Positions 1 through 8,931 of a DNA stretch of 64,000 nt are shown one piece after another (position 1 is the stretch's first letter; the number at the start of each line of letters is the position of its first letter). The DNA is from an uncultured Treponema sp. (lineage in GTDB: Bacteria; Spirochaetota; Spirochaetia; Treponematales; Treponemataceae). The notes under the pieces are model-generated. The model did not search any database. It saw only the letters and a list, made by a program, of their open reading frames with translations, and had not been told where the DNA came from. Made by a program: the position numbers and the translations under genes. The DNA is taken from the NCBI GenBank assembly GCA_946615905.1, contig CAMOIE010000006.1, positions 83,237 to 147,236 on the forward strand. Reading direction: 5' to 3'.

Positions 1-197
1 CCGGGGCAGTCCACAGCGCGATGAAGGCCTCATGCCCGGACAAAAATGAAGCGGCGCAAAAACTTTACGCCGCGATGAAAAAAGACAAAAAGAACGCCAC
101 AAACAAAATCCGCTTTGTATTGCAGAAGGACTTGGAATCAACGGTGATCTGTGAGGCAGAGGAAAGCGACGTGCTTTTTGCCCTGACAGAAGATTAA
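1..197 (+). CDS. aroB: 3-dehydroquinate synthase, C-terminal fragment (partial)
   Basis: Open at the left edge of the window; a reading frame ending in TAA at 195-197 gives 64 residues. The segment has the look of the last helices and strand of AroB: MKKDKKN, then KIRFVLQKD, then an acidic end (VICEAEESDV). In that family the corresponding MKxDKK...KIRFVLL segment closes the C-terminal domain. The enzyme makes 3-dehydroquinate in the shikimate pathway. The next gene starts 17 bases downstream on the same strand, so the two are probably co-transcribed. Only the tail is visible, so the call rests on a short match. Confidence 0.6.
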   Translation, partial: GAVHSAMKASCPDKNEAAQKLYAAMKKDKKNATNKIRFVLQKDLESTVICEAEESDVLFALTED

Positions 198-214
198 ATT
201 AAAAGGAGAGTTTT

Positions 215-1399
215 ATGAACGACATTGATTTTATCCACTATTTTGACTGGGCGGCCACAGCACCGTCCGATGAAGACATTCTCCGCGAGTCGCTGGACGC
301 ATCATTCGGTTCTTTCGCAAACCCTTCGTCAGAGCACGTTGAGGGAAAATTCGCCCGCCGTGCCTTTGAGGGCGCAAGGCAGAGAGCGGCAGCGGCAATG
401 GGAGTAAAGCCTGAGCAGATTTTCTTCACATCAGGCGGAACAGAAAGCGACCAAATCGCCCTGCTTTCAATGCTGACCCGGCCGGAGCGCGGAAGAATCT
501 TGATTTCGTCAATCGAACACCCTGCGATGCGGGAGCAGGCGGCAAAATTAAAAAAGCTGGGCTTTGAGGTCGTCTCAATTCCGGCGGACAAGGAGGGCTT
601 TATAAAGCCTTCATCAGTCGTAAAAAAACTGACAAGTGACACAATGCTCGTCTCCGTCATGGCTGTCAACAACGAGACCGGCTGCGTGCAGGACATAGAA
701 GGAATCGCAAAGGCAATCGCAGAGAACTCAAAGGGGCGAAAACCTTTCTTCCACTGTGACTGCGTTCAAGCGGCTGGAAAAATTCCATTCGACTTTGAGA
801 AATCCGGCGTGGACTCAGCTGCCCTCTCAGCCCATAAAATCGGAGGTCCAAGAGGCTCCGGCATTCTCTTTGTAAAAAAGCCCGCTTCATTCACGCCATT
901 TTTGCTTGGCGGTGGACAAGAAAGCGGAATCCGCAGCGGCACGGAAAATCTATTCGCGGCAATCGCATTCTCAAAATGCCTTGAGAAATACTGGCTTTCT
1001 CCGATGAATCCGCACAGTGAAAAAATGCTGGAAAATCAAAAGGCACTGACGAAAAATTTCATCGAAAAAGTCAAAGAAATAAAGGGCTGTTCGATTGTTC
1101 CGCCGACCCGTGACGGCAGCGAGGACGAAAGCAAATTCTCCCCCTGGGTTCTTCAAGTCGCTTTCGAGGGAATTCCTGGTCAGGTGATGGCCAGGGCGCT
1201 CGATGAAAAAGGATTTTGCATATCAACAGGCTCGGCATGTTCTGCAAAAAAGCAGGGGCGGCCGGTTCTCGCCGCTATGCATACCCCAAAGGACATTCAG
1301 GAGTCGGCAGTCCGCTTCTCTTTCGGTCGCTTTACAACAGAAGAGGGAATGAGAGATTTGCTCAAGGCTCTCGGAGAAGTCACAAAGGACTTTAATTAG
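215..1399 (+). CDS. Cysteine desulfurase, NifS/IscS-like (class V aminotransferase)
   Basis: A 394-residue PLP enzyme that takes sulfur from cysteine. Visible landmarks are the cofactor-binding GGTES motif near residues 74-78, the Schiff-base lysine in SAHKIGG (about Lys208) and the catalytic-loop cysteine in STGSACSA (about Cys342). The STGSAC loop places it with the NifS/IscS group, unlike the second desulfurase of this window (SufS, RAGHHC). The start ATG follows AAAAGGAGAG with good spacing. No iscU or thiI lies next to it, so the sulfur acceptor is unknown; tRNA thiolation or general Fe-S supply are possible. It ends 3 bases before the convergent HAD gene, with no terminator in between. 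Confidence 0.9.
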   Translation: MNDIDFIHYFDWAATAPSDEDILRESLDASFGSFANPSSEHVEGKFARRAFEGARQRAAAAMGVKPEQIFFTSGGTESDQIALLSMLTRPERGRILISSIEHPAMREQAAKLKKLGFEVVSIPADKEGFIKPSSVVKKLTSDTMLVSVMAVNNETGCVQDIEGIAKAIAENSKGRKPFFHCDCVQAAGKIPFDFEKSGVDSAALSAHKIGGPRGSGILFVKKPASFTPFLLGGGQESGIRSGTENLFAAIAFSKCLEKYWLSPMNPHSEKMLENQKALTKNFIEKVKEIKGCSIVPPTRDGSEDESKFSPWVLQVAFEGIPGQVMARALDEKGFCISTGSACSAKKQGRPVLAAMHTPKDIQESAVRFSFGRFTTEEGMRDLLKALGEVTKDFN

Positions 1400-1402
1400 A
1401 GT

Positions 1403-2107
1403 TCAGCTAGCGGATTTCTGACATAGTTTCAATGCGGCGGCAGGATTCTCAAAGACAGAGCCGCAATTCTCCACAATTTTTTCGATTCGCTGTCGGTCAG
1501 AAAGGGGCGGCTCGGTGATTTCCTCGGTTGACTTGTCATAAATCACCGCAAGCGGAAAGCCCGCCCCAGCCGCAGTCCTTATGGCGTGCAGGGCATCCTC
1601 AAAAATCACAGTCTCGGAGACCTTTGCCCCGGCAAGTCTTGCGGCCTCCTCAAAAATAAAGGGGGAGGACTTTGATGTGCCCAGCTCCATGCAGGTCAAA
1701 ATCCGGGAAAAATATTTTTCGATGTCCAACCGCTTAAAACATGAGAGGACGCAGCGTCTTTCGGTCGCAGTCGCCAAAACGCAGGGAATTTTTCTTTCAT
1801 TCAAAAAGCGCAAAAGCTCCCGCGCCCCCTCCTTGAGCTGCAATTCATTTTCATAATAATAAGAAATCTTGTCCTCGATGATTTTGCAGATTTCATCCAC
1901 GGTCATTTTTACGCCGTAATAATCGATAAAATACCGGGCGGTTTCTGTCGAAGTCAGACGCTTAACCTTGTCCCAGACATCTTTTTCAGGTTCAAATCCG
2001 TATTCCCGGAGGATGATTTCAGTCATATTGTGCCACATGGGCATGGAGTCCAAAATAGTGCCGTCCATGTCAAAAACGGCAGCCTTCATTTTTGTAAAGT
2101 CAATCAT
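1403..2107 (-). CDS. HAD-superfamily phosphatase (beta-phosphoglucomutase-like)
   Basis: A 234-residue cytosolic HAD hydrolase. The nucleophile motif FDMDGT (Asp13, Asp15) is followed by a helical cap, and the C-terminal part has the VIFEDALHAIRTA segment that carries the acidic metal-binding residues. The cap position and length suit small phosphosugar or nucleotide phosphatases, but substrate cannot be read from sequence. Its ATG overlaps the TGA of the upstream helicase by one base (ATGA at 2105-2109 on the reverse strand), so translation is probably coupled. Confidence 0.82.
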   Translation of the reverse strand: MIDFTKMKAAVFDMDGTILDSMPMWHNMTEIILREYGFEPEKDVWDKVKRLTSTETARYFIDYYGVKMTVDEICKIIEDKISYYYENELQLKEGARELLRFLNERKIPCVLATATERRCVLSCFKRLDIEKYFSRILTCMELGTSKSSPFIFEEAARLAGAKVSETVIFEDALHAIRTAAGAGFPLAVIYDKSTEEITEPPLSDRQRIEKIVENCGSVFENPAAALKLCQKSAS

Positions 2108-4389
2108 CAGTCTTTCACCACCATCAAAGCCCCTTCCTGATATTTCGGAAGGAATCTTTTTATCCCGCCATTCTCAAACCTGATTGTGACGACATACTCT
2201 CCCTCATCCGAGACGTGGCCGCTTGTAATTATTCCGTAGCCGTAGTCATCGTGGTAGATTTTAGCCCCACGCGAATATTTTTTCATCAGAGGGTCGGCGT
2301 TCAAGTCCGGATTGGAAAGCCCCATTCCGCCAAAGTCGCCACCGTGAAAGCCTCCTCCCATAAAAGAAGATGGCTTGTGGCCGATAATCTTGACGTTATC
2401 CTGCCCCATCTCAAGCAAAAAGGGTGACGGAGTTGAGTATTCGTTTCTGCCGTACATGCGCCGCTGGGAACACGAGGTAAAGTAAAGCTCGTTCTGCGCC
2501 CGCGTGATTCCGACGTAGAAAAGCCGCCTCTCCTCCTCCAAGTCCCCGCCTGTCTTGTCCTGTCTGGGGAATACGCCAAGCTCCATGCCGGTAATCACAA
2601 CGCGTGGGAACTCAAGACCCTTTGTGTTGTGGAGGGTAATCAAAGTCACACGGTCAGTCTCATCCGTAGAGTCAGTTTTTTCAAGAGTCCGGTCAAGCTC
2701 TATGTGGTCAAGGAACTCCAAAAGACCTTCCCGCGTACATGGGTAGAGAACAGCGGAGTTGGCAAGCTCCTGCATGTTGGCAGCCCTCTGGGTGCCTGAA
2801 ATCTCGTCCTGGTCTTTGTGGTATTCCAAGAGACCGGACTTTTCGGAAATCGCCTCGACAAGCTCCGAAAGTTTTGCCGTATCCGAGCCAGAAGAATCAG
2901 CTGTCTTGAGCAGTCCTTGAACAGCATCGAATGCCTGCAAAAAAGTCTCGCCGCCCTCACGGGCTTTTTTTGAAAAATCAGGAATAATCTCCCTCATTTT
3001 CTCAGTGATTGAAGTCTCTTCTCCGGCGGCAAATGCCTCCCGCGCCGCATCTATGATTTTCTCCTGACTTGTAAGACCGATTCCACGGGCAGGCTTGTTG
3101 ACGATTCTGCGGAAAGCGATTTCGTCCCTGGGATTTGCAATCAGCGAAAGATATGAGAGCAAGTCCTTGATTTCCTCCCTCTCGTAGAATTTCAAAGAGC
3201 CGACGATTTCATAAGGAATCTTTCTGTGCAAAAACTCCGACTCAAACTCAAGGGACTGTGCGTTCATTCTGTATAAGACAGCCCAGTCAGAATAGGGCAC
3301 GCCCATCTTGTGGGTCTCCTCAATCAAATCCCCGGTGAACTCGGCCTCCTGCTCCTGGTTCTGCAAAAATGCGAGGACGGGCTTTTTGCCTTTTCCCCGC
3401 TCGGAGCGAAGATTTTTTCCAAGCCGTCCGCCGTTATTGGAGACCACGGAATCTGCGACACGGAGGATTTCCTCAGTGGACCGGTAGTTTCTTTCCAGGC
3501 GTATTATGTCAGTCCCAGGGAATTTGTCCTTAAAGGTGAGGATATTTTTGATTTCAGCCCCGCGGAATTTGTAGATTGACTGGTCATCGTCACCGACAAC
3601 GCAGACGTAAGTCCCGCTCCCCTCCTCCGCGCCTGAGAGAGCCTGCAAAAGTTTGAACTGGGCGGTATTGGAGTCCTGGTACTCGTCGACCATAATGACC
3701 TGAAAGCGCCTCTGGGTTCTCGCCCTGAGATTGGGATTATTTTTAAGGGCCAGATATGGCAGCATAATCAAGTCACCGAAGTCGCAGTTGCCGGTCTCCC
3801 GCAGACGCTTTTCGTAAGCCCTGTAGATTCCGGGAAATTCCGGGTCAGAGTCCAAATCTGCTGTCTCCGGGTCGTCCGGCAGCAGGCAGTAATCTTTTGC
3901 AAGGGAGATTTTGTGGGCGTATTTTGAGGACTGACCTTTTGTAAGACCTACGACAGCTTTTGAGAGCAGAGTCACAGAGTCATCGTCATCGTAGACCGTG
4001 AAATTCGGGTCTACTCCAGCGGCCTCGGCGTTCACGCGCAGAAAATAAGCCCCGAAAGAGTGAAATGTCCGAATCTGGGCGTCAGCGGCAAGAGGCTCCA
4101 AGGCGACAGCCCTCTCCCTCATCTCATCGGCCGCTTTTTTGGTGAAAGTGACTGCGAGAATCGAGCGGGGATTGACATTTTTCTGCCCGATTAAATATGC
4201 GATTTTTGTGGTGATTACGCGGGTCTTTCCCGATCCGGCACCTGCCAAAATCAAAAGGGACTTTCCTTCATGGACGACAGCCTGATACTGCTCTGGATTC
4301 AGAACATCAAGATAAGAAGGCTTTTGCTCAAGCGTGTCGTATTTTTTTTCAATGGACTTAATCGGGTCAAATTCCTGCTCGTTTTGCAT
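2107..4389 (-). CDS. pcrA: UvrD/PcrA/Rep-family ATP-dependent DNA helicase
   Basis: A 760-residue superfamily 1A 3'-5' helicase acting in repair and replication restart. Walker A is GAGSGKT (about residues 50-56), motif II is DEYQDSN, and QSIYKFRGA and the C-terminal VTLITLHNTKGLEF motif are present. The last ~55 residues (GAKIYHDDYGYGIITSG...) resemble the Tudor-like tail by which PcrA/UvrD contacts RNA polymerase. Length is typical. The ATG sits 6 bases after a TATAAT box with no Shine-Dalgarno, so the mRNA may be leaderless. It is coupled to the HAD gene downstream. Confidence 0.93.
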   Translation of the reverse strand: MQNEQEFDPIKSIEKKYDTLEQKPSYLDVLNPEQYQAVVHEGKSLLILAGAGSGKTRVITTKIAYLIGQKNVNPRSILAVTFTKKAADEMRERAVALEPLAADAQIRTFHSFGAYFLRVNAEAAGVDPNFTVYDDDDSVTLLSKAVVGLTKGQSSKYAHKISLAKDYCLLPDDPETADLDSDPEFPGIYRAYEKRLRETGNCDFGDLIMLPYLALKNNPNLRARTQRRFQVIMVDEYQDSNTAQFKLLQALSGAEEGSGTYVCVVGDDDQSIYKFRGAEIKNILTFKDKFPGTDIIRLERNYRSTEEILRVADSVVSNNGGRLGKNLRSERGKGKKPVLAFLQNQEQEAEFTGDLIEETHKMGVPYSDWAVLYRMNAQSLEFESEFLHRKIPYEIVGSLKFYEREEIKDLLSYLSLIANPRDEIAFRRIVNKPARGIGLTSQEKIIDAAREAFAAGEETSITEKMREIIPDFSKKAREGGETFLQAFDAVQGLLKTADSSGSDTAKLSELVEAISEKSGLLEYHKDQDEISGTQRAANMQELANSAVLYPCTREGLLEFLDHIELDRTLEKTDSTDETDRVTLITLHNTKGLEFPRVVITGMELGVFPRQDKTGGDLEEERRLFYVGITRAQNELYFTSCSQRRMYGRNEYSTPSPFLLEMGQDNVKIIGHKPSSFMGGGFHGGDFGGMGLSNPDLNADPLMKKYSRGAKIYHDDYGYGIITSGHVSDEGEYVVTIRFENGGIKRFLPKYQEGALMVVKD

Positions 4390-4395
4390 GCAGCC

Positions 4396-4424
4396 ATTAT
4401 AAAAAATTTACAGGGCTTGGGCAA
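4396..4424 (-). promoter_or_regulatory. Putative promoter of pcrA, inside the rimO 3' end
   Basis: On the reverse strand TTGCCC (4419-4424), 17 bases, then TATAAT (4396-4401). Only GGCTGC separates the -10 from the ATG at 4389, which places the transcript start at or next to the start codon. The -35 overlaps the last codons of rimO. Confidence 0.55.
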
Positions 4425-5913
4425 ATTTTAGAGAGGTCTTTTTGATTTTCGCGTTAAGCTCACTGTCTCCGATAAAGTCCCCGTTCAAGTCAACGTCACC
4501 GGAAGAGTGGACATGGACTTTCACAAGGCGGCCGGATTTAACAGCCTCAAGGGCGTTTTTGTCGCTTCTGTCATAGCTTACGACCACAGAGCCGTCAACT
4601 TCCGGTGCCTGGAACCAAGCGCGTCCAATCGCAAGGCCTTCATCCGGAGCCTCGGGATTTTCGGCAAGGACTTCTTCAATCAAAACGTTGTAGTCTTTTC
4701 CAGTGCGGCTAGAAAGGCGTTCTTTTGTGATGTCAGCCTGCATTTGAGTCAGTGCGTCAGCGCGTTTTTGGGCTGTTTTTTCGTCAACTTGATTTTCAAA
4801 ATCGTATGCCGGAGTGTCGTCTTCCTTTGAATAGGGAAAGCAGCCCGACCAGTCAGGGCTGAGTTTTTTCAAAAATTCAAGGGAATTGGCGGCAGCCTCA
4901 TCGTCCTCTCCGGGGAAGCCGGTCAAAAAAGTCGTGCGGAGGGCAACTTCCGGGAAGAATTCGCGGATTTTTGAGACAAGAGCAAGATATTTTTCCTGAC
5001 TTCCGACCCGGCGCATTGATTTGATGATTTTGTCATCCCCGGATTGGAAGGGAATGTCAAAATACGGAAGGATTCTGGAATCTGCCTTGATTACTGGCAG
5101 AATGTCATCGTTAAAATGGTCAGGGTGAATATAAAGCAGGCGGATTCTGAACTCGCCAGAAATCTTGCTGATTTCCTTTAAAAGTCGGCAGAGGGCTGAT
5201 TCCTTTTGCGTATGATTTTCGTCCGCGATTCCGACAGAACCCGGAGTTCCAGCGGGAAGCATAGCCCGTCCGTCACCAAAAACATTGTCGCCAGCTCCGG
5301 TTCCATAGGCTGCCAAATCCTGACCGATTAAGTTCAGCTCAAATACACCATTTTCAACCAAAAGCTTGATTTCATCGATAATATCAGATGCAGACCGACT
5401 GCGTAAGTCGCCTCGGATAATCGGAATGGCGCAGAAAGCACAGCGGTTGTTGCATCCCTCGGTGATTTTCACGTATGCAGAGCCGGGGAATGAAAGGAAG
5501 AGATTTCTGTCAGAGCAGCAGACTCCCTTTTGCTCAGGAACCAAGACAGGTCTTTCGTCAGCGGAAAGTCCGTCGATTATAGAGTCGATTTTTGACAGGT
5601 CTCCGTTACCAAAAACTCCATCGGCTTCAGGTAGATTTTCGTGCAACTCATCGGCGTAACGCTGGGCAAGGCAGCCCGCCAAAAGGATTTTCGCCTTAGG
5701 ATAGGTCTGGCGGGCAGAGATAACTGCGTTGATGCTCTCAGTCTTTGCGGATTCGATAAAACCACATGAGTTGACGATGATTAAATCTGCTTTTTCTGCG
5801 TCAAAAGTCTGCTCAAGTCCTTTTTTTGTCAGCAGGTTGATGATAATTTCGCCGTCAATCTGATTTTTTGCGCAACCGTGCTGGTCGATAAAAAATTTCA
5901 AAAGTCTAGTCAA
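4408..5913 (-). CDS. rimO: Ribosomal protein S12 methylthiotransferase RimO
   Basis: A 501-residue radical-SAM methylthiotransferase. The N-terminal UPF0004 domain starts with a GCAKN motif (Cys14) and has NSCGF and LAGCLAQRY; the radical-SAM triad is CNNRCAFC followed by RGDLRSRS; a TRAM-like domain ends the protein. RGxxRSR and the IGQDLAAYG segment favour RimO over MiaB. It is longer than the usual ~440 residues because of an insertion of about 45 residues after YGTG (about residues 200-245). Expected role: methylthiolation of an aspartate in S12. It overlaps the RodZ-like gene upstream by 8 bases. Confidence 0.88.
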   Translation of the reverse strand: MTRLLKFFIDQHGCAKNQIDGEIIINLLTKKGLEQTFDAEKADLIIVNSCGFIESAKTESINAVISARQTYPKAKILLAGCLAQRYADELHENLPEADGVFGNGDLSKIDSIIDGLSADERPVLVPEQKGVCCSDRNLFLSFPGSAYVKITEGCNNRCAFCAIPIIRGDLRSRSASDIIDEIKLLVENGVFELNLIGQDLAAYGTGAGDNVFGDGRAMLPAGTPGSVGIADENHTQKESALCRLLKEISKISGEFRIRLLYIHPDHFNDDILPVIKADSRILPYFDIPFQSGDDKIIKSMRRVGSQEKYLALVSKIREFFPEVALRTTFLTGFPGEDDEAAANSLEFLKKLSPDWSGCFPYSKEDDTPAYDFENQVDEKTAQKRADALTQMQADITKERLSSRTGKDYNVLIEEVLAENPEAPDEGLAIGRAWFQAPEVDGSVVVSYDRSDKNALEAVKSGRLVKVHVHSSGDVDLNGDFIGDSELNAKIKKTSLKFAQAL

Positions 5914-6991
5914 GATCCATCACCACAACTTTATACTTGCCGTCAGTATCTTTAATCCACTTGATGTCCATGGCCTGAACTTCACCGGCCTTTCCAACGC
6001 TCAAATCAAAGGTTCGACCGTTCGCAATAATCTGGAATTTGACAGTGTTTCCGTCAGAATCCCAAACACGGATTCCATTGGAGGCTGTCATCGTGATTGT
6101 CTCGCCAGATTCGTAATAATCTTCCGTAATTTCCTTGCGGTCTGGTCTCCAGCGGAAAAGACAGCCACCACGGAAAGTAACCTGCAATGTGAAGGGGTAA
6201 GCCCTCGTGTCCTCAAATACGACAGTCTTCTGCTTATCTTTAGGCAATTCCTCTGCTTCTGGAATGTCTGCATCATTCGTCTCAATTGCGATATTGGCCT
6301 TGTCCTTAAGTAAAATGCGGACTTCAACACCACGGTCAAGATTTTCCTTAGAAACGTCAGAAACGTAGACAATCAGCTCAGGCTTTGAGTCGCCGTCAAC
6401 ATCAATTTCTCGCTCCTCGCTAAGCTCCACGAGCTGGACTCCGGCTGGAGTTTCCAAGCCAAAAGAGCCGATGGTTTGTGAAGCAGTCAGAATAATGTTT
6501 CCACCTGCTGACCCCATTATGAGCTGGTCTCCCTTATAAAGGCGACCTGCAAAGGGCTTTTCAGAAAGCTGATATTTCTTTGAAATTGAATTCTTGGAAA
6601 CAGCTGCCAGAGCGTCAGGATTCGCCGCAGCCTTTTTTTTGAGGACGACAAAAGTCGTAATTCCGCCTGCGACCAAAAGGACGAACAATGCCGCCAGAGA
6701 AATCTTTAAAATCGGAAGTCTTTTCCTTGCAGTAAGCTCGCGCGGAACGGGAGACTCCTGAATCATCTTCGCATGATAGAGGGAAATCAGCTTGGCAGAA
6801 TCCAAGCCCAAATACTCAGCGTAATTCTTTAAAAATCCTACGAGGTATGGCTCTCCTGGAAAGGCGACCGTATTTTCTTCCTCAAGAGCCTCAAGATACT
6901 GGCGGGTAATCGTCGTGTCGCGTGAGATAGTTTCAAAATCTAGCCCCTGATTGATGCGGGCTGTTTTTAGGTGTTCACCGTAACTTTCCAT
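5906..6991 (-). CDS. RodZ-like membrane protein with N-terminal HTH domain
   Basis: 361 residues. Residues ~1-75 form a RodZ/HTH_25-type helix-turn-helix (LKTARINQGLDFETISRDT...YLVGFLKNYAEYLGLD); one membrane helix lies near residues 110-130; the remainder is a periplasmic beta-rich domain, ending in a DUF4115-like segment. RodZ links MreB to the cell-wall elongation machinery, and a comparable role in cell shape is inferred. The ATG is preceded by GGAG. It is followed by rimO (8-base overlap) and preceded by the LolA-like gene (6-base gap), so the three look like one operon. Confidence 0.75.
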   Translation of the reverse strand: MESYGEHLKTARINQGLDFETISRDTTITRQYLEALEEENTVAFPGEPYLVGFLKNYAEYLGLDSAKLISLYHAKMIQESPVPRELTARKRLPILKISLAALFVLLVAGGITTFVVLKKKAAANPDALAAVSKNSISKKYQLSEKPFAGRLYKGDQLIMGSAGGNIILTASQTIGSFGLETPAGVQLVELSEEREIDVDGDSKPELIVYVSDVSKENLDRGVEVRILLKDKANIAIETNDADIPEAEELPKDKQKTVVFEDTRAYPFTLQVTFRGGCLFRWRPDRKEITEDYYESGETITMTASNGIRVWDSDGNTVKFQIIANGRTFDLSVGKAGEVQAMDIKWIKDTDGKYKVVVMDLD

Positions 6992-6997
6992 TTTTTA

Positions 6998-7669
6998 TTA
7001 TTGCTCCGAAAAGAGAAAATTATTGTAGTTATTTGCAGAGGACGGCGGATCGTAAACGAAACGCTGCTCAGGAATTCCCTGATTTATCGCATAATTCGTA
7101 AAGTCAAAGCGGAATGACTCGCCCTGCGGGGTAAAGGCATCGATTCGTCGAATCATTTTTGTGTCAGGGTTGACAGCCATTTTAATATAGCGGAAGGCTT
7201 CTGTCGTATTCCTGCGACCGAGTATTAGTTTTACAACCATTTCCTCAGAACCTTCTTCCAAAAACTCCGGATCCTGACCATTTTCATAAGCGATAGTGTA
7301 ATAACGGCTCAAAAGTGAAAGTCCCTGGGGAGTCGCCATATTTGCAGAAGATTTTGAGTCATTTTGAACGGACTGATTCAAAATCGCGTCCGAGCCAGGA
7401 ATGTAAATCGTCAGCATGTCGCCGTTAAAGCAAATAACCTGCTCTGCCGGGGACGAAAAATCAATTCGCAACAAGTCAGGTCTCTTGAAAGAAACCCTTC
7501 CCTGCATATTCTGTGAGGCTGCCTTAATAGCAAGATTTGCCTCATAATCCTGAATTTGCCCGTACTGGGCTGAAACTTGCTGAAAAAAATCACGTGCAGT
7601 CAAAATGCTCTGTGCATACAAAAAAGAGCCTGCTAAAATCAACGCAGACAAAAGAGCAAAGCGTCTCAT
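6998..7669 (-). CDS. LolA-like periplasmic lipoprotein carrier
   Basis: 223 residues with a signal peptide (MRRFALLSALILAGSFLYAQ). The rest reads as the open beta-barrel LolA fold: an early YEANLAIKA strand, GRVSFKRPDLLRIDF, and later KMIRRIDAF. LolA ferries lipoproteins from inner to outer membrane; related proteins carry other lipids, so the cargo is not certain. GAGG lies ahead of the ATG. Six bases separate its stop from the RodZ-like ATG. Confidence 0.72.
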   Translation of the reverse strand: MRRFALLSALILAGSFLYAQSILTARDFFQQVSAQYGQIQDYEANLAIKAASQNMQGRVSFKRPDLLRIDFSSPAEQVICFNGDMLTIYIPGSDAILNQSVQNDSKSSANMATPQGLSLLSRYYTIAYENGQDPEFLEEGSEEMVVKLILGRRNTTEAFRYIKMAVNPDTKMIRRIDAFTPQGESFRFDFTNYAINQGIPEQRFVYDPPSSANNYNNFLFSEQ

Positions 7670-7755
7670 ATTCCCTCGATTTTCGGATGATTGTTCTTTC
7701 GTATTTTAGTTTAGTTAGGTCTGACAGTCAACATGTGATTTTGGAGATTTTGCAC

Positions 7756-8877
7756 CTACAATTTGAATTCCACATAGACAGGAATCGACCAGTCGCTTTC
7801 CCATTCATTCTTGGAAACTTCTTTTTTTCCGTACTTAAAGCCTGCCGAAATCGTCGTTTTTTTGCTCTGGAACCAGAGTCGGGGGTAAAATTCCCATGCC
7901 TTTCGAGAATTCTCACCATCCTCGCGGTCAATAGCCGCATAATAGAAGAACCTCGGCTTAAAAAAGAGGTATTTCGGCGCGAGAGGAATCAAAAGCTGAC
8001 TTCCGGCATAATATGGGTAGAGGTCCGAATCCTTCGACTTTCCACCTTCACCCTCAAAAATCAACTGAACCCGCCAAAAGGAAAATTTCAAATTGACAGA
8101 AGCAAAGTCAGAACGTCCTATGTCCTTATAATTCGACAGGAATTTAAAAGTCGTGTTCCCGGCATAAGGAGTGGAATTATGGGTGAACGCCGCAAAAAAA
8201 GAAAATCCGTTGAAAATTCCAGAGAACTTGGGCCTCGTGTTCAGCGAGGCTGTCCATGAAAAGTCATGATTTTTTTCTTCAGTCTTGGTGTCTTTTTCAA
8301 ATTCATAAAGGCAGGAAAATCCAGGCTCCACAGGAATTCCAAAAATCTTGGCAAAGTCATAGGAAATTCCACCTGAAACGTCCCATTCTTTTGAATAGAC
8401 TTCATAAGACTCGCTGGCTCCAGTCGCAGCTCCAAAAGTCAGCCCGTAAAATTCAGATTTTACTCCGGCTCCGGTCTTTCCCCAGCGGGAGACTCCAGTA
8501 TAGCTTTCAGACAGTGAGAAAAATCCTCCCGGCAGGTAATAAGAATAGAGCTTTCCTATCGCGCCCTCAAAAATCTCATTTCCGAAAGGCCTCACTTTCA
8601 CAAAGGCCTTCTTCAGCTCAAGCTTGCGCTCGGTCTCGTCAGCCTTTGAAGTAGAATTGACCCTGTAATAGACTTTCGCCCCGACCGTGATTTTTTCAGC
8701 AGAAAGCTCCCCGTCAAAAAGGGTGTAGGCTCCGCCGAACTCCCGTCCGGAGTCAGTCTCCGAGTTTTTCTGGACAGGCGTGCAGCCAAAAGTCACGTTC
8801 GCCTTGTCCGCCGCAAAAGCCCCTGCCCCGCAAAAAAAAAGCAGGGCCGCAAGTATTTTTAACTTGGGATTTTTCAT
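7756..8877 (-). CDS. Secreted protein, probable outer-membrane beta-barrel
   Basis: 373 residues, family not recognised. A clear signal peptide (KILAALLFFCGAGAFAADKA) is followed by alternating aromatic and polar stretches (GAKVYYRVNS, KYLFFKPRFFYY, TISAGFKYGKK) and a C-terminus ending in VPVYVEFKL, the alternating pattern of a barrel with a terminal beta-signal. No charged membrane helices occur. The ATG follows an AAAGG-like site. Function is unknown; a porin or structural outer-membrane protein is the simplest reading. The 86 bases to the LolA-like gene hold nothing obvious. Confidence 0.6.
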   Translation of the reverse strand: MKNPKLKILAALLFFCGAGAFAADKANVTFGCTPVQKNSETDSGREFGGAYTLFDGELSAEKITVGAKVYYRVNSTSKADETERKLELKKAFVKVRPFGNEIFEGAIGKLYSYYLPGGFFSLSESYTGVSRWGKTGAGVKSEFYGLTFGAATGASESYEVYSKEWDVSGGISYDFAKIFGIPVEPGFSCLYEFEKDTKTEEKNHDFSWTASLNTRPKFSGIFNGFSFFAAFTHNSTPYAGNTTFKFLSNYKDIGRSDFASVNLKFSFWRVQLIFEGEGGKSKDSDLYPYYAGSQLLIPLAPKYLFFKPRFFYYAAIDREDGENSRKAWEFYPRLWFQSKKTTISAGFKYGKKEVSKNEWESDWSIPVYVEFKL

Positions 8878-8931
8878 AATTTTTTTTACCTTTTTTATTT
8901 TTTAATTTCGCATTGACTTAGACCGCTACGA

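Noticed and set aside
7537..8259. A 240-codon rightward ORF across the LolA-like gene and the next gap
   Set aside because: It is antisense to two better-supported genes, lacks a Shine-Dalgarno, and its protein has no domain or sensible composition.
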